DNA of 64,000 nucleotides from Onchocerca lupi (taxonomy: Eukaryota; Nematoda; Chromadorea; Rhabditida; Onchocercidae): the NCBI GenBank assembly GCA_028564675.1, contig JAOVVO010000329.1:21227-85226 (forward strand), read 5' to 3'. The position numbers and the translations under genes were made by a program. A model generated the notes under the pieces. That model did no database searches, was not told where the DNA came from, and was given only the letters and a program-made list of their open reading frames with translations. Each line of letters begins with the position of its first letter. The stretch's first letter is position 1. Below, one piece after another: positions 13,272 through 25,700 of this stretch.

Positions 13272-14621
13272 CAGGCGAAAAATTCTTCTAAACTATTATG
13301 ATGTGCCACCGAACGAACGGAAGATTCGACCCATTGAGGGCATTCATGATAAAGATGGTATTTATAAATGTTTTGAAAGAAAAAATTGATTGAAAATCTG
13401 GAAATATAACCTTTGCACGGTGTTATTGTAACTAACTTGAAATCAAATTACAATAGGAAATATAAGTAATCTTGGAAATTTAAAACAATCTGGTACAAAG
13501 AGAACCTTGAAAAGTTAAATTTCAAAATTCTGATTGCGATTGTTAGTGACTTAGGTGGCGTCGAAACAATATGATTTTTGAAATTCATTAGGATCCGTGA
13601 CGAAATTTCTCAAAGATGCTAAAATCATTAATTGAAACAAACTGTCATAGAATTTTTTAAAAAATGTTCTCAAGATTAGATCTATCGATTTTCTCTTCTG
13701 CCTATCATAGATGTAGATAATTAGAAAAATTAGCATGAAACGTAAAAACAGAGAAAATAATAAATGCAACTATGTTTCTGTTTAACCTCAATACATATTT
13801 TCAAAAGAAAAGGAAAAAATATTTCGAGCAGAAAAAAATTTTTACAACCATTTTTTTATGAGGAGAATAAAAACTGCTAAGAAGAACGAGAAATTTTTGC
13901 AACAATGCATATATGATGCACATTAACCTGTCTATTACTATTTATTTATTTTTCTTATTTGTATGTTAGTTACTTTATAATTATTACAGTGGGATTAATG
14001 AAGATCGGACAATTTATAGGTACAGAGAAAGCTGGTGCTGGGATGAAATTTCCTAATGAACGTAATCAATTGCTTAATGTTAATCAGCTGAGTCTCGAAG
14101 AAGGTCTCACACCACATCCATATAAAACAGAACCATGGTTAACATTTTTTTCTTTTCTATCATAATTAAGTGGGAAGAAGTAAAAACTTTAATGCAAATA
14201 CAATGCATTGCCAAATTAATCATAACATAGATTTTATTTAATTAAAATTCATTAAAAACACTTGAATATATGCTCATGTATGTATAAAGTAATGATAAGG
14301 TTATGTTTGTATATTTCCATGCACATGTAGAAGATCCCCGAAACTCATTGATTCAAATTCTAATTCAAATAACTGACGATGAAAATAGGAATGATTAATT
14401 TAAAAAATTGAAGATTTAAAATTTTCAATATTTCAAGAATGATTTTAACAACGGTCAATGCATAAATTTTCAGCATAGCAGTAACAGTCGTAAATCGTAA
14501 AAAGGATTATTCAGCTGAGCGTAAAAAGAAACTGTTGAAGTTGCTTTGTTTTGTTTGGTGCCCAGTTGTTTGTGTTATTGCAATTGGTGTTGTACTTGCC
14601 ATGCTTCTTTTCGTTCTTTGA
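13272..14621 (+). CDS. C-terminally membrane-anchored protein, 5' part unresolved
   Basis: Three exons join in phase: 13272-13357, 13990-14137 and 14474-14621. They give about 126 aa, with motifs such as YYDVPPNERKIRPIEG and then GTEKAGAGMKFPNERNQ. The last exon carries a Lys-rich segment followed by a hydrophobic stretch of about 24 residues (CFVWCPVVCVIAIGVVLAML) ending four residues later at a stop, which is the layout of a tail-anchored protein. No start codon fits. The first exon needs a phase-2 donor upstream, and one exists at 12621 inside the last exon of the GTPase-like gene. So this is either an independent gene with a missing first exon, or the 3' end of a membrane-anchored isoform of that gene. 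The family is not recognised. Confidence 0.5.
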
Positions 14622-15815
14622 CTTTTTTTTTTGGCATTTAAAATTTTTTAACTCTAATTAGTTGTCATGGATTTTTTTTTTTTAAATCATAGCCTTTACC
14701 AATCGGTTAATGAATCAAACACGAAATTTAGCCGGTATTTTGGAAATTTTTGAGAATTCTTGTTAAATTAGAGATGATTTTGCTAAAACTTACAACACTG
14801 ATTTGAATAATCGAATGAACAGTACGATATACCTGGTGTTGTAATACTTATTCATCACGGCTTCATCAAAGCAACAAGTTATATATTTATCCGCCATAAA
14901 AATGTTGAATAGTAACTGAAGCTTGCTACTGCTAATAGAGTGTAAGTTGAAGTATGACTCACTTAAACTTTATTCAGTTATCTAGTAGCACCGAAGTTCT
15001 AATAAACTATCTAACAACATTTAACAACTTTGACACTTTAGAAGTATGATTATTGGCTTTATCAACTGCAACTACCAACTACCAGTCAGGATTCGCTTTC
15101 AGAAAATTACAATAAGGAATAATACCGGAAATTGAACAGAATTTGAAATTAGTTTTCACCGAATCTTTAATTTGTTTTATACATCTTTCAAGGTAGTTTG
15201 GTCTTGCTTTAGAATAAAGGGGATTATGCAAATGAATTTTATGATAATTTCAAATTATTAAATTATTACAGATTTATGACAAATGCTAGTTAAGCCTAGG
15301 GTTTCTAGGCACGGTGGAATTTCAATAGATAATTTAAATTGGGATGAAAGCTGTTTTAGATTTCCATAGAAACCAGTTAATTGTCCAGGTAATTTGAAAA
15401 GACGGAATTTACTTGATCAATTTATAAAAATGCATTACATTTGCAATTATGACAATAATATTTAACAATTGATATTGCTGCTTCAAGAGAAAAAAAAAAA
15501 GAAGAGAAAAATTTTTTTGCACAAACATTCCATAATATCTTGTTCATTATCAGTATATAGTATAAAAATATATTCCGATAGGTTATTCGATTCTTTTTTG
15601 ATTCATTCATTAAATTTTTTCGTTTTTAATTCTAATTTATAGTAAATCCTTCCGAATAATTTTTCCTGTTGATGCAGCAATTTGTTCATCGTTTATAATT
15701 TAAAAAATAGCAAGTCGCAAGCTTAAAAGAAAAAGTGTGTTTTTCGTCTTTTTTTTTCTAACAAATTGCAACTTTATGAAGTAAAAAGTTCGAAATTCCT
15801 AAAATGAAATTTAAG

Positions 15816-15990
15816 GGCGAAGAATGGAAGAAGAGATAAAGTTGGCACTGATCGAGTTCATTTGATGGAAATTGGAAAGACGACTTATTCAAGATGGGAT
15901 TGGGTCAACTGTTGCTTTTATCTGCTTGCACCACTTTTCATCTTTTTTGTTATCATTGCTATCATTATAACACTTGCTTTATTGGCATAG
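15816..15990 (+). CDS. Candidate alternative terminal exon with a membrane anchor
   Basis: A frame of 57 residues ends at TAG 15988-15990. It holds a basic start (KNGRRDKVGT), then TTYSRWDWVNCCF, then about 28 hydrophobic residues up to the stop. The likely acceptor (TTTAAG before 15816) is weak but is in phase 2, the same phase as the exon at 14474. Both exons could therefore follow the exon ending at 14137. Each supplies a short polar segment and a tail anchor. Alternatively it is a separate tiny gene starting at the in-frame ATG 15865, giving 41 aa. No homologue is recognised. Confidence 0.4.
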
Positions 15991-18889
15991 ATATTCATTA
16001 GTTATGGATAGTCATAGATTTATGGGTATATCTTCGTACCGGTCAGCAAAAAACGATGAGAAGTTATTCGCTGATTTCGATTATTTCCGTGGAAAATTAA
16101 CCGATGCTCTATCTATCGTTCTTTTTTTTTCTCATCAATTTCTTCTTGTTTATATGTGATTAAGAGCTTAAAATTTTAGTGAGCAACAAAATTTAATTTT
16201 TAGCTTTAAAATAGCAAAATTTACAGCTCTTAATCATAATATACAAGTACAATTATAGTAAATAAGCCAATTATTAAACCATTAATCTATGTTCATTCAA
16301 CTTACAGATCTAATAGATTAGAATATTATCTGTGGATATTATAATACTTAAAAATCGAGAAATACCTAATGATATATGTATAAAGTTAACGTATGTGAAA
16401 GTATAAAATTCCGGAAATAAAGTTTGTGATTTTCTTAATAAATTTTATGAATAGTTTTGGAAAAATAAATCGTTTCAAACTTTATTGCTGGAAATATTTG
16501 TATTTCTGATAATTGTTAAATGTTGCTAATTGCTTTATGATCTAACGGGAAAGGCACAGTAATTATCTTTTTTGTGTAACAAAATTTTTGTCATTTCTAA
16601 GCGTTCATTTTATGTTATTAATTACATAAACATCATTTGATTTGAATTGTTTTTTATTTTTTTTTAATTTTTATTTATACGATGACGACGATTACTACTG
16701 TATCATAGATTTTGCTCGATACTGTAAATATCATTTTTACAAAAAACAAAATTTTTTTACCCAATTTGCACAATGCTGCCAACAAAAAAGGGCCTATTAG
16801 TACATTTAATTTTCTGTCTTATTTAAAAAAAAAAAAAAAAGTAAAATCTGTTTAATTGCATAGAATTTTTTGAAATTCAAAACATATAGGAATGTAAACA
16901 AGGCAAGAGTATTCTAATTATGCAACTTACTGGAAAATAATTCTTTAATGCATCAAACTGAACAGTTAAAATGCAATTAAAGGTCATCTGAAGATAACAG
17001 ATCTAAGATTACGCGGGATTTTTCAAAAATCGGGTCAAATGAGTAAACAGAACAAAACTATGATGATTACGTTACAGCAAAACAAAACGAAGATTAACCA
17101 AACCCACTCAAACAAGATTCCATTTGTTTTTTTTTTTTTGCCCACAAGATTTACTTATGACCTATTCTGCATATAATCATCATTTGATATATATTTATTG
17201 AATGAATTTTATTAATTTTGTTCCCGTAATAAATAATAATTTTTTAATATTAAATTATAAAATTCCACGACCGTCAACGACTCATTCCTTTATCCACCAT
17301 TTGAATACAGTTAATCCAGTTAATCTATATACCTATCTTTCGAAATTATTGAAAAACGCTTTTTTCCTAATTTTTAAAATATTTCAAATTATCCCTTATT
17401 TCTGATTACTTTCTTCCCTCAGAGTGATATGTAATACATATTAATGTTTTTATTAAATCTGAAAGTATTACGAAAAACTTGACATTTTGAAAACTTTTTG
17501 ATATATATTCATCTTGGTACGAAAGGAAGGCGATAAAAAAAAGAAAAAAAAATGAAAAAAAAATCGAAAATTCATTAGTACTCTTTGATGAAATAAATTT
17601 AGGTAAGACAAAGTTGAATCATCGTTAAGCTAAAATAATCAGTGAAAAGGAATTTAAAAAATTCCATAAAAAATCATCTTAAATTTCCTTAACAAAAAAT
17701 ATATATGTCTTCGCCAAAATCTCATTCTTTTCATCCATCATCAGTTTAATTTACATAGTGTAGCTCAATCTATCCTTTATTAATTGTAGATCTCAAGTGA
17801 ATCAGAGAGAAGAATGCGGTATCAACAAACAATGCTCTTCCATTTATTATTACAAAAATTTCTCAATTTCCGATCTTAAATAGTTAAGATGAAAATTAAC
17901 AAAGCAAAGATTCATTTGTCTACTCCAAAGGAAATGTCATCCAAATTTGAACTATGAATTCTTTAGCATGTTTCTAAATAAATTTCATACTTTTTCTTAA
18001 TATTATTCTAATCTGACTTATAATATCAAATTCGAATTAGAATAATATTTATTGTTGATCTTATAAAAATGCTTAAATTATTAAGAAATAGTATCAAAAG
18101 TATTATCTTTTTCTTGCTGCCTTTGCCATATATATCAGCGAAGCGACTTATACCAAATTTTGTAGAATTCAAACAAAATTTTAAGCCTTTCAGATTATGC
18201 TTATCAACTGACCTTCGAAAGATACTTGTTGAAAAAAAAAGAAAAAAAATTGATCTTATTAAAGAGGAATATATATTTTCGCTTTTTTCTCAGGTCAATC
18301 AGCTAATCGATCTGTTGTGAGAAAAAGTAGCAATTGTCAATGACTAAATTTATAAATTTAATTTTTTCATACTACTGCTAATTTATATTAGCTTGAAGAT
18401 AATATTGCTTTTATTACTAACTATCGCGATCTTGAAATTTTTATTCATAGCAATTTTTCTAGTCCAGCTTGCAAGGTATATTTTTTATTGATACTTCCTT
18501 ACTTAATTTTCTGCTTTTTTTCTCCAAGAATAGAAAAACAGTGAAATGCGAGAGAGAAAACCCATTAAGCAAATATATGCCTTTCTGATTTTTTTATAAG
18601 CATTACTTCTTCTTTTTTATGAAACTTTCATTCATACAGAAATTTATTGAATCAAACCATGCATTTATTGAATCAAAGTTCAAAATCGAAGGTTTGTGTT
18701 TACAGTAATAAAGCAAGCATAATGGAACTTTTTTTGCAATTCATTTTTCTTTTCTTTCCAGAAGATCGCTTCGAAATTTATTCATAGCGGTATTTATTCT
18801 TTATTTAACAGCCTTGTCTTAAAATTTTTTTTTCCTTTTAAAAGCCATGATCGCATGGTTATATATAATTTTTATGCATATATCTTTTA

Positions 18890-19033
18890 TGCTATGTATT
18901 TACATAAAATACATATTTTACATATTTCCTGCAAATAATACATATTTTTTCTTCTAATATATATATTAAACATATATTAATATACATAATCTACGTAGAA
19001 TATATATTATATATATTAGTTATATATACATAA
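18890..19033. repeat. AT-rich low-complexity block
   Basis: The stretch consists almost entirely of interleaved TATATA, ATACAT and TTAATA motifs. It looks like degenerate dinucleotide repeat DNA. Confidence 0.7.
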
Positions 19034-19407
19034 TTCATGTGTTGGAAAATGAAAAATGATCAATTGAAGAGAGATCAATTATCGGATTAATAAAACTGAT
19101 ATAGAAAACTTTAGGACAGAAAATATGTGAGTTCGAATGGTTCATTTAGAAATTTAATAAAGTTTCGATAAATGATCAACTCCGCTATACTTTTGCTAGC
19201 ATAGCATATGTTTTATAATGGATAAAATAAATTTTATATTTTATTTTTATTCTAAATTGAACAAAACATAGCAAAGAAAAAAATCAACTACTTCAAGGAA
19301 TTAATCTGTGCTTTCAACAACTGCACAAATTGTTACTGCTAAAAAACTGATATTTTCAGTTACAATAGTTGAAAGTATTTTAGTTATGAATAAATGATTA
19401 CTGAAAA

Positions 19408-19451
19408 ACATATAATCATTTATTATAAGTTTATAATAAACGATTATATGT
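19408..19451. repeat. Near-perfect 44-base inverted repeat
   Basis: Two 21-base arms (19408-19428 and 19431-19451) are reverse complements with a single mismatch, separated by the two bases GT. It can form a cruciform or a tight RNA hairpin. It lies about 270 bp upstream of the first ENPP exon. Confidence 0.85.
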
Positions 19452-19487
19452 CTCTCTTAATTCTAAATTTACGGATTAGTTTGGAGC

Positions 19488-19560
19488 AAAAAGTAAAAAG
19501 AAGCAAAAATACAAAATTAACATGAAATTTTGTTTCATTCCTCTTATAATGCATAATATA
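19488..19560. repeat. Direct repeat, left copy, upstream of ENPP exon 1
   Basis: About 73 bases are closely similar to 19777-19849. Both run from an AAAAAGTA start through TTTCATTCCTCTTAT to an AATATA end. The pair brackets the first ENPP exon, so a local duplication took place here. Confidence 0.75.
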
Positions 19561-19721
19561 TTTCGTCCGTGAAAAAAATCGAATCGTGATTTGTAGAGGA
19601 ATTATTAATAACTGTAAAACCTGTAATCGGATTTTACAGTACAGCAATACATTTTATTGTGATAGTTTGGACTGGCAGACTTATTTTATTTTGGATAACA
19701 ATACCAGCAATAACAACGAAA

Positions 19722-22700
19722 ATGTCGATGGCCGCAGTTGAATCTAAGGTAAAAATTAATCATATAATTATGGTGGAAAAAGTAGAAAGAAGTTAAAATG
19801 CAGAATTAATATGAAATTTCGTTTCATTCCTCTTATTATGCACAATATAGCAACATATAATAAGCAACAATATATGAAATTTAAAGAACTGAGCTTATGA
19901 GATTGGCTGCTTATATTTGAGGCTATAAAATTATATTTATTTACTTTCATGTGATTTGGAATTATATTACTTAACTATGTGACAATTATTTCCAATAGAT
20001 TTTTGATTTTTAGTCAAGCAATGACAAAAATTTTCATTATCAAAACATATTGCTCATACATTTCAACAAATCTATTAAATCAGTAATTTTGTAACTTGTT
20101 TACTTGTTGAAATAGAATGATAAAAAAATATTTTATTCTTAAGTTATATATCTCATTCACGCAGAAATTTTTCTTTTTTGACTTTAGAACTAAATTAATA
20201 ACTTATTTAAAAATATTGATCGTCGTTAAAAGTACGAGAACATTTATGCTAAGAATAAAAGTTTCTGAATTCTAAATTATTATGACTGAACTCGGGTTTC
20301 ATTAAACAGAACAGCAATTAGGACTGATAAAAATGCTGATTATTATTCCTAAATTTGCTTATTCCTATAGGAGAGAAATCTGTGCTTCAGGATCGACTAA
20401 TATCTTAGAGCGCATTTCTGCATCTTGATAGTTATGAAAGTCTTTTTTCTTAAAAAAGTTTTCGTGATAATTGAAATAGTAGCTGATGAACAAAAGATTA
20501 GAAGAATATGACAGATGATGTAGAAGTCATAGCTCAATCATTTCAATACTTGAAGCCTTGGTTGTACGATAGTCAGACACTGTCATCAGGAAAAATTTAG
20601 AAAAGATCTTTTTTGTTTGCTAATTCTAGTTTTGAATGTTGTAATTTTCGGTGCAGTTCATCGATTTGCTGAGAGTACTTCTCAGATATTATAGTTTTCT
20701 CGAGATTCAAAAGTGAAACAATAAGAAAATGCAGAGAACATCAAAGAATGGCTATGATCTTTTTTGATGCAAATTTCTCTTTTCAATAACTAAGACGATC
20801 TGTAAAAAGCAATCCATTTTTCATCCTATACCATATTCCGATCGGAAAGTCGTTATTGTCGCATGCAATGAGAAAAAAATAAGAGAAATTTTCCAAAGTA
20901 TTCGTCGGCTCATGAGATATTTAATTATTGAGTTTCTTCATCTTTCTAGTTCATTTCAAATGCTAAACGAATGTAGCATAATGAATGAATGATATCTCTG
21001 CAATTTTCGATCTAATTGCTTTCAATTCGTCATTATCAATTTTGATAATCTGTCAATATGCAATCATGACTATTACTCGACGGTCTCAATTCCCGAACCA
21101 AGTGCATGTTAATGAAGTGAATTTTTTCTGCGACTTTATGACTAATTTCGAATCCAAATAAAAATATCACTCGAATTTGTATTCTGTCTAAACATTAAAT
21201 AGCAACGCATAATCGTAGTCACATTTTTCTTAAATGCATAACAATTTGAAAAAAAAAAGAAACAATAATAATGATAAGAAAAAGGACATCATTTTTTCAT
21301 TTAGAAATCAATATTATATTATCATTATATCAAAATAACATCAGCATTAACCTAAAAACACTTTCAGGTGACAAATCCAGACGTTTATGAATTCAAGGAA
21401 GATATTTCAATAAACACAGAAGAAAAGGATGTAAAATTACCGAAATCCACAATATTCGCATGGGGGATTGTAATACCACTTCTCATCATTGCTAATATCA
21501 TATTCGGTAGCCTTTATATGATCGCGAGAGCGAAGTTTCAAAAAGATAAAAAAATTGTTGAACCTCCTGATTACTCCGATCTAAGCGTATGCAAAAGGAA
21601 GTAAGTAATTTTAGAGCAATAAAAAATCAGTATCCACATCCTTATCGATTATCTTTTCAAAGCTATTGATAATATCATGTAAGTGAATGCATTCCCGAAA
21701 TGTTCTCTTCTAATATCGTTAAAAATATCCGGCGAACACATGTGGGAAATCTTTCGATAAAATAACTTCAATCGGTTATAATTTATTGCTGAAACATTTA
21801 TTTTGCAGGTTCGACGTACCTCCATTGCTCATCATCAGTTCTGATGGTTTTCGTGATAGTTATTTGGATCAAAATATCACACCAACAATCCAGCGTTTGA
21901 TAAATTATGGCACTCATAGCAAATATATGATACCCACATTTCCTTCCAAGACTTTTCCAAATCATTATAGCATAGCAACAGGACTTTATCCTGCTTGGCA
22001 CGGAATCGTCGACAATCATTTTTACGACCCACAATTCGAAGTATTACCTTTTATTTCATATTTGATTCAAAATTTTGCATTCAAAAAATGCTCAATGAAA
22101 GTTTAATTGTTCAAATCTATTTAATTTTAACTAAGTGCAAGTAGTAACATGTGATATCTTAGAGATGGATTTTTCGGTTTTTTTCTTATCGAATCCTGTC
22201 CCATAGGAATGTATGACAGGTTTTGTTAGTTTTAACAATTTCATTAGTTATCAAATATATACTTCAGGCTTTCTTCAAGAAAAATACCAATCAATCTGGT
22301 TGGTACCTCGGAGAACCGGTAAATATCCTTTCTTGACATTTTTTTTTACAATTTCGAACTTTATCAATATTTTCTTGGGATTTTTTATAACTTGCTTCTC
22401 ATAGAATTTAATTGCCGATGGTATGTTAATTATTTGAAATCAAAATTTTCTTTTGATGGAGCGAAATATCTTAGTCACGATAACGAAGCAGTATAAAATA
22501 ATTTTTCTTTCCATAAATTTTTTTCTAATTTAAATGAAATCAAAAAAATTCAGATATGGGAAACGGCACAGAAAGCTGGTCTAAAATCAGGAGTATTTTT
22601 TTGGCCTGGAAGTGAAGGAATGGGTAAGAAATACTTTTCAAATCATCTTTAAATGATAAAGTACAAAAAAAAAAGAATTTTGTTTTGAGTCAGTTTGTTC

Positions 22701-25700
22701 GAAGATGGATGATAAAAATTTGTTATAAATAATATAATTGCAAAAAAATCAAAAAATTTGCAATAGGCTGCAGATTTGCAAAATTAGAGTCGCTCCATCC
22801 AGCTCGCCATGCCTTTTAGTGAAAAGACAGAAAACTTGGTGTATATTCCGGGAGGAACTTTCGATAAATACCAAATGTATTAACATCATTTGCAAACATA
22901 TGTGCCAGCAAGCAAATTAGCTTATCAATATCTTTTTTCTTCTCTGCATCTTTCCCAACTTTTACAAAAAGGAATTGTTTCAGGAAAATTACCGAATTTC
23001 TGGATGAAATATAACAGCTCTGTGCCATTCACACATCGCATCGATACAGTAAGTAATTATTAATGGACTTCATTTCCTCTTTTCTTCTTTTTTGCTTTTC
23101 AATTTCGTCGTCGATTGTCTTAACAACAGTTAGTACCACTAATCCATTTTCTCGTCATCATAGTTATTGATAAACGTATGATATTTTTTGCAATTAATTT
23201 AATAAATTGAGAATTTACTTTTGTTTATTATTCTTTAAATATGCATGATTGTAACATAAACTACTTATATTAAAAATTCCAGTGAATTAATGACAATTAA
23301 GTTTGTCTCGAAAAAATCGATTTAAATAAAAATAAACAGATCTGAATTGCTGAATAATGAATTTTCTTGCTTCTTTTACATATGCATCAGATTTAAACTA
23401 CAATAATCTATAATGATAATGCAAAATGAAAAAGAATCATGTGAAATTTCAGCTAATCAAATGGTTGAAGCTGCCGGATGATGAACGACCATCGCTTATT
23501 CAGGCATATTTCGAGGAACCGGATACTGCCGGGCATATGAGTGGACCGGATTCTGAAACGGTAATCTTATTACATATGCTATTAACAGTAATTGAATTTA
23601 TTATTTGCGATTAAAATAATAGTACTATGAATAAAGTTTTTTATTTAATTGATTTGAATTAAATAATCTGCATAAATTTCAGTATCTGCCGTAGCTCTGA
23701 TAGAGTGAGGAATTTGTATGACATAGACCAGATCTTGTTTAATTAAACCAAATTAGATTTAAATGAATCTAATTTCAACTGGAGAATATTTATTTCTATG
23801 TTTTTTATTAAGGTTCGCACGGCGATGATCTTAATGGATGGAATGATTAACTATTTGATAAGACGACTGATTGAAGAAGGTATCATGGGCTGTATCAATT
23901 TCATTTTGCTTTCCGATCACGGTTTGTCCATTTAATTTTTTCAGAAGTCGAAGCTTTTAATAATTTTGATTATTTTCCAAAGAGAGGAAAAAAATCATTT
24001 GCTTTTTCGATTTCATTTTATTGATTTAATTCTTATCATAAGAGTCCTGAAACAGCATGGAGAGGATAGATTTTGATCAAAATTCTTCCCTTTTTTAACC
24101 GAAAATACCGTCGATAATTTCTTCAATAGTGAAATTTTTTTCAGTAGTTGTGATAACACATTTAGATTTATCAGATCAAATGAATATTTTAGTATGAAAT
24201 TATTTAATGTAAAAAATATCCTTCATTGTTTTGGCTCTCATCAGGTATGCAACAAATGGATATAACAAAATCTGTGATTACTACGAATTACTTAGGACCA
24301 GAATTCAATGATATATTTTTCCCTGGCGTAGTAGCTCGAATAGAAATCAACCAAACCGCTCATTTATCTCAAAACGGTAATAATACTTCCCTTAGTGGAT
24401 ATTCTCAATTAGCTTCACGATCACATCAATATAAATACTCTTCTATGATTTTACAGATGAAGAAAATATCATCAATGACATGATTTTGAAGATGGAATGT
24501 CAGCATGGAAATAATTATGTGGCGTACAGAAAGGATTTAGTGCCATTAAGATTTCATTATGCTGGTTCACCAAGAATTGGCGATATTATCATTAAAGGAC
24601 GCCCAGGAGTGTGCATTTTTCTGTATGTCCTTTTCCGATGAGACTTACCTGAGATTGACGGAATTCTGGAACTCTCAATGATCTTATTGCTTGTATTCTC
24701 TTTTTGCCACAATTAAACATTATATATATAGTTGATAGTTGACTGAATTTCAGTTACAACGTTTTCAGTAGCAATCTCGAGCTATAACGCATAATTTGTT
24801 ATCTGTTAAGCTAATCCAAAATAAGTCGAACCATTCTTCCGGCAAATATAACTTTCGAAAAGAGTATTTAATAATATCGATAAAAACATATTTCAAACCA
24901 TGTTAAAAAGTGCGAAAAACTTTTCCCATGTTAAGAACAGATAAAGAGAAAGAATCGTACAAACTTTTCGGCGACCACGGTTTTGATAATCGAATCGCCA
25001 GCATGCGGGCTATCTTCATTGCTGTCGGCCCTGATATTGCGCAGAACCGGGAGATCAATGAATTCCAGAACATTGAGCTTTACAATTTATTCGCACGTAA
25101 GTTTCTCATGTCAGAAGTCAAAATGAATGTAGATAAAAAATGAATTTTTCAGTTTGTGTTCTAAATCTGTTGAGTGTTGTAATAACATCGGAATAATCGC
25201 ACAGTAGAAGGCAGAACATTATTTATTATTTTGGTGGAGTCATTTGGAAATTTTCTTTTGAATTCTAGAAATAAGTCTTCCATAATCACTCTTTCATAAA
25301 GATTTATTACGAATTGATGCGGCACCAAATAATGGAACTAACGGTACTCTATTTACTGCACTCCGCAATCCGCCAAATTTTCCGGTAACATCTATCGATC
25401 ATCCACCAAATCAATGCACTGATCAGATAAACATAAAAACGTGTAGTTCCTCACATGATTGCCAGGTAATTTCTTGTATGATTTGCGAGAACCAATCAAC
25501 TTAAATTAATTTAGAACAATTCTGAACAGCATACAGTTACAGATATTGCTGAAGTTGAACTGAAATTATCAATCTTTACATTTTGCCTTTTCTCCTTCAT
25601 AATTTTATCTGTTGTTTATAAGTGATGTTTGATATAACAAGAATCAGGAACGGAAATATATCCAAAGTAATTCATAGTAATTAATAATTCAATTTTTTAC

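Larger units (their letters stand above)
15991..19721. other. Gene-poor AT-rich interval before the ENPP gene
   Basis: No exon chain with sound splice phases was found. It contains poly(T) runs, an AT dinucleotide-rich block at 18890-19033, a near-perfect inverted repeat at 19408-19451, and one arm of a 73-bp direct repeat. The open frames at 15974-16159 and 18069-18320 have no supporting splice sites or recognisable family features. Confidence 0.5.

Noticed and set aside
15974..16159. Frame reading MDSHRFMGISSYRSAKNDEK, coding-like in composition
   Set aside because: It follows directly on the stop at 15990, lacks an acceptor before it, and is more simply 3' untranslated sequence. Worth revisiting only with transcripts.
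18069..18320. 83-codon plus-strand frame with a hydrophobic start resembling a signal peptide
   Set aside because: No splice or trans-splice site fits, the rest is Lys/Ile/Phe filler, and no family pattern is visible.
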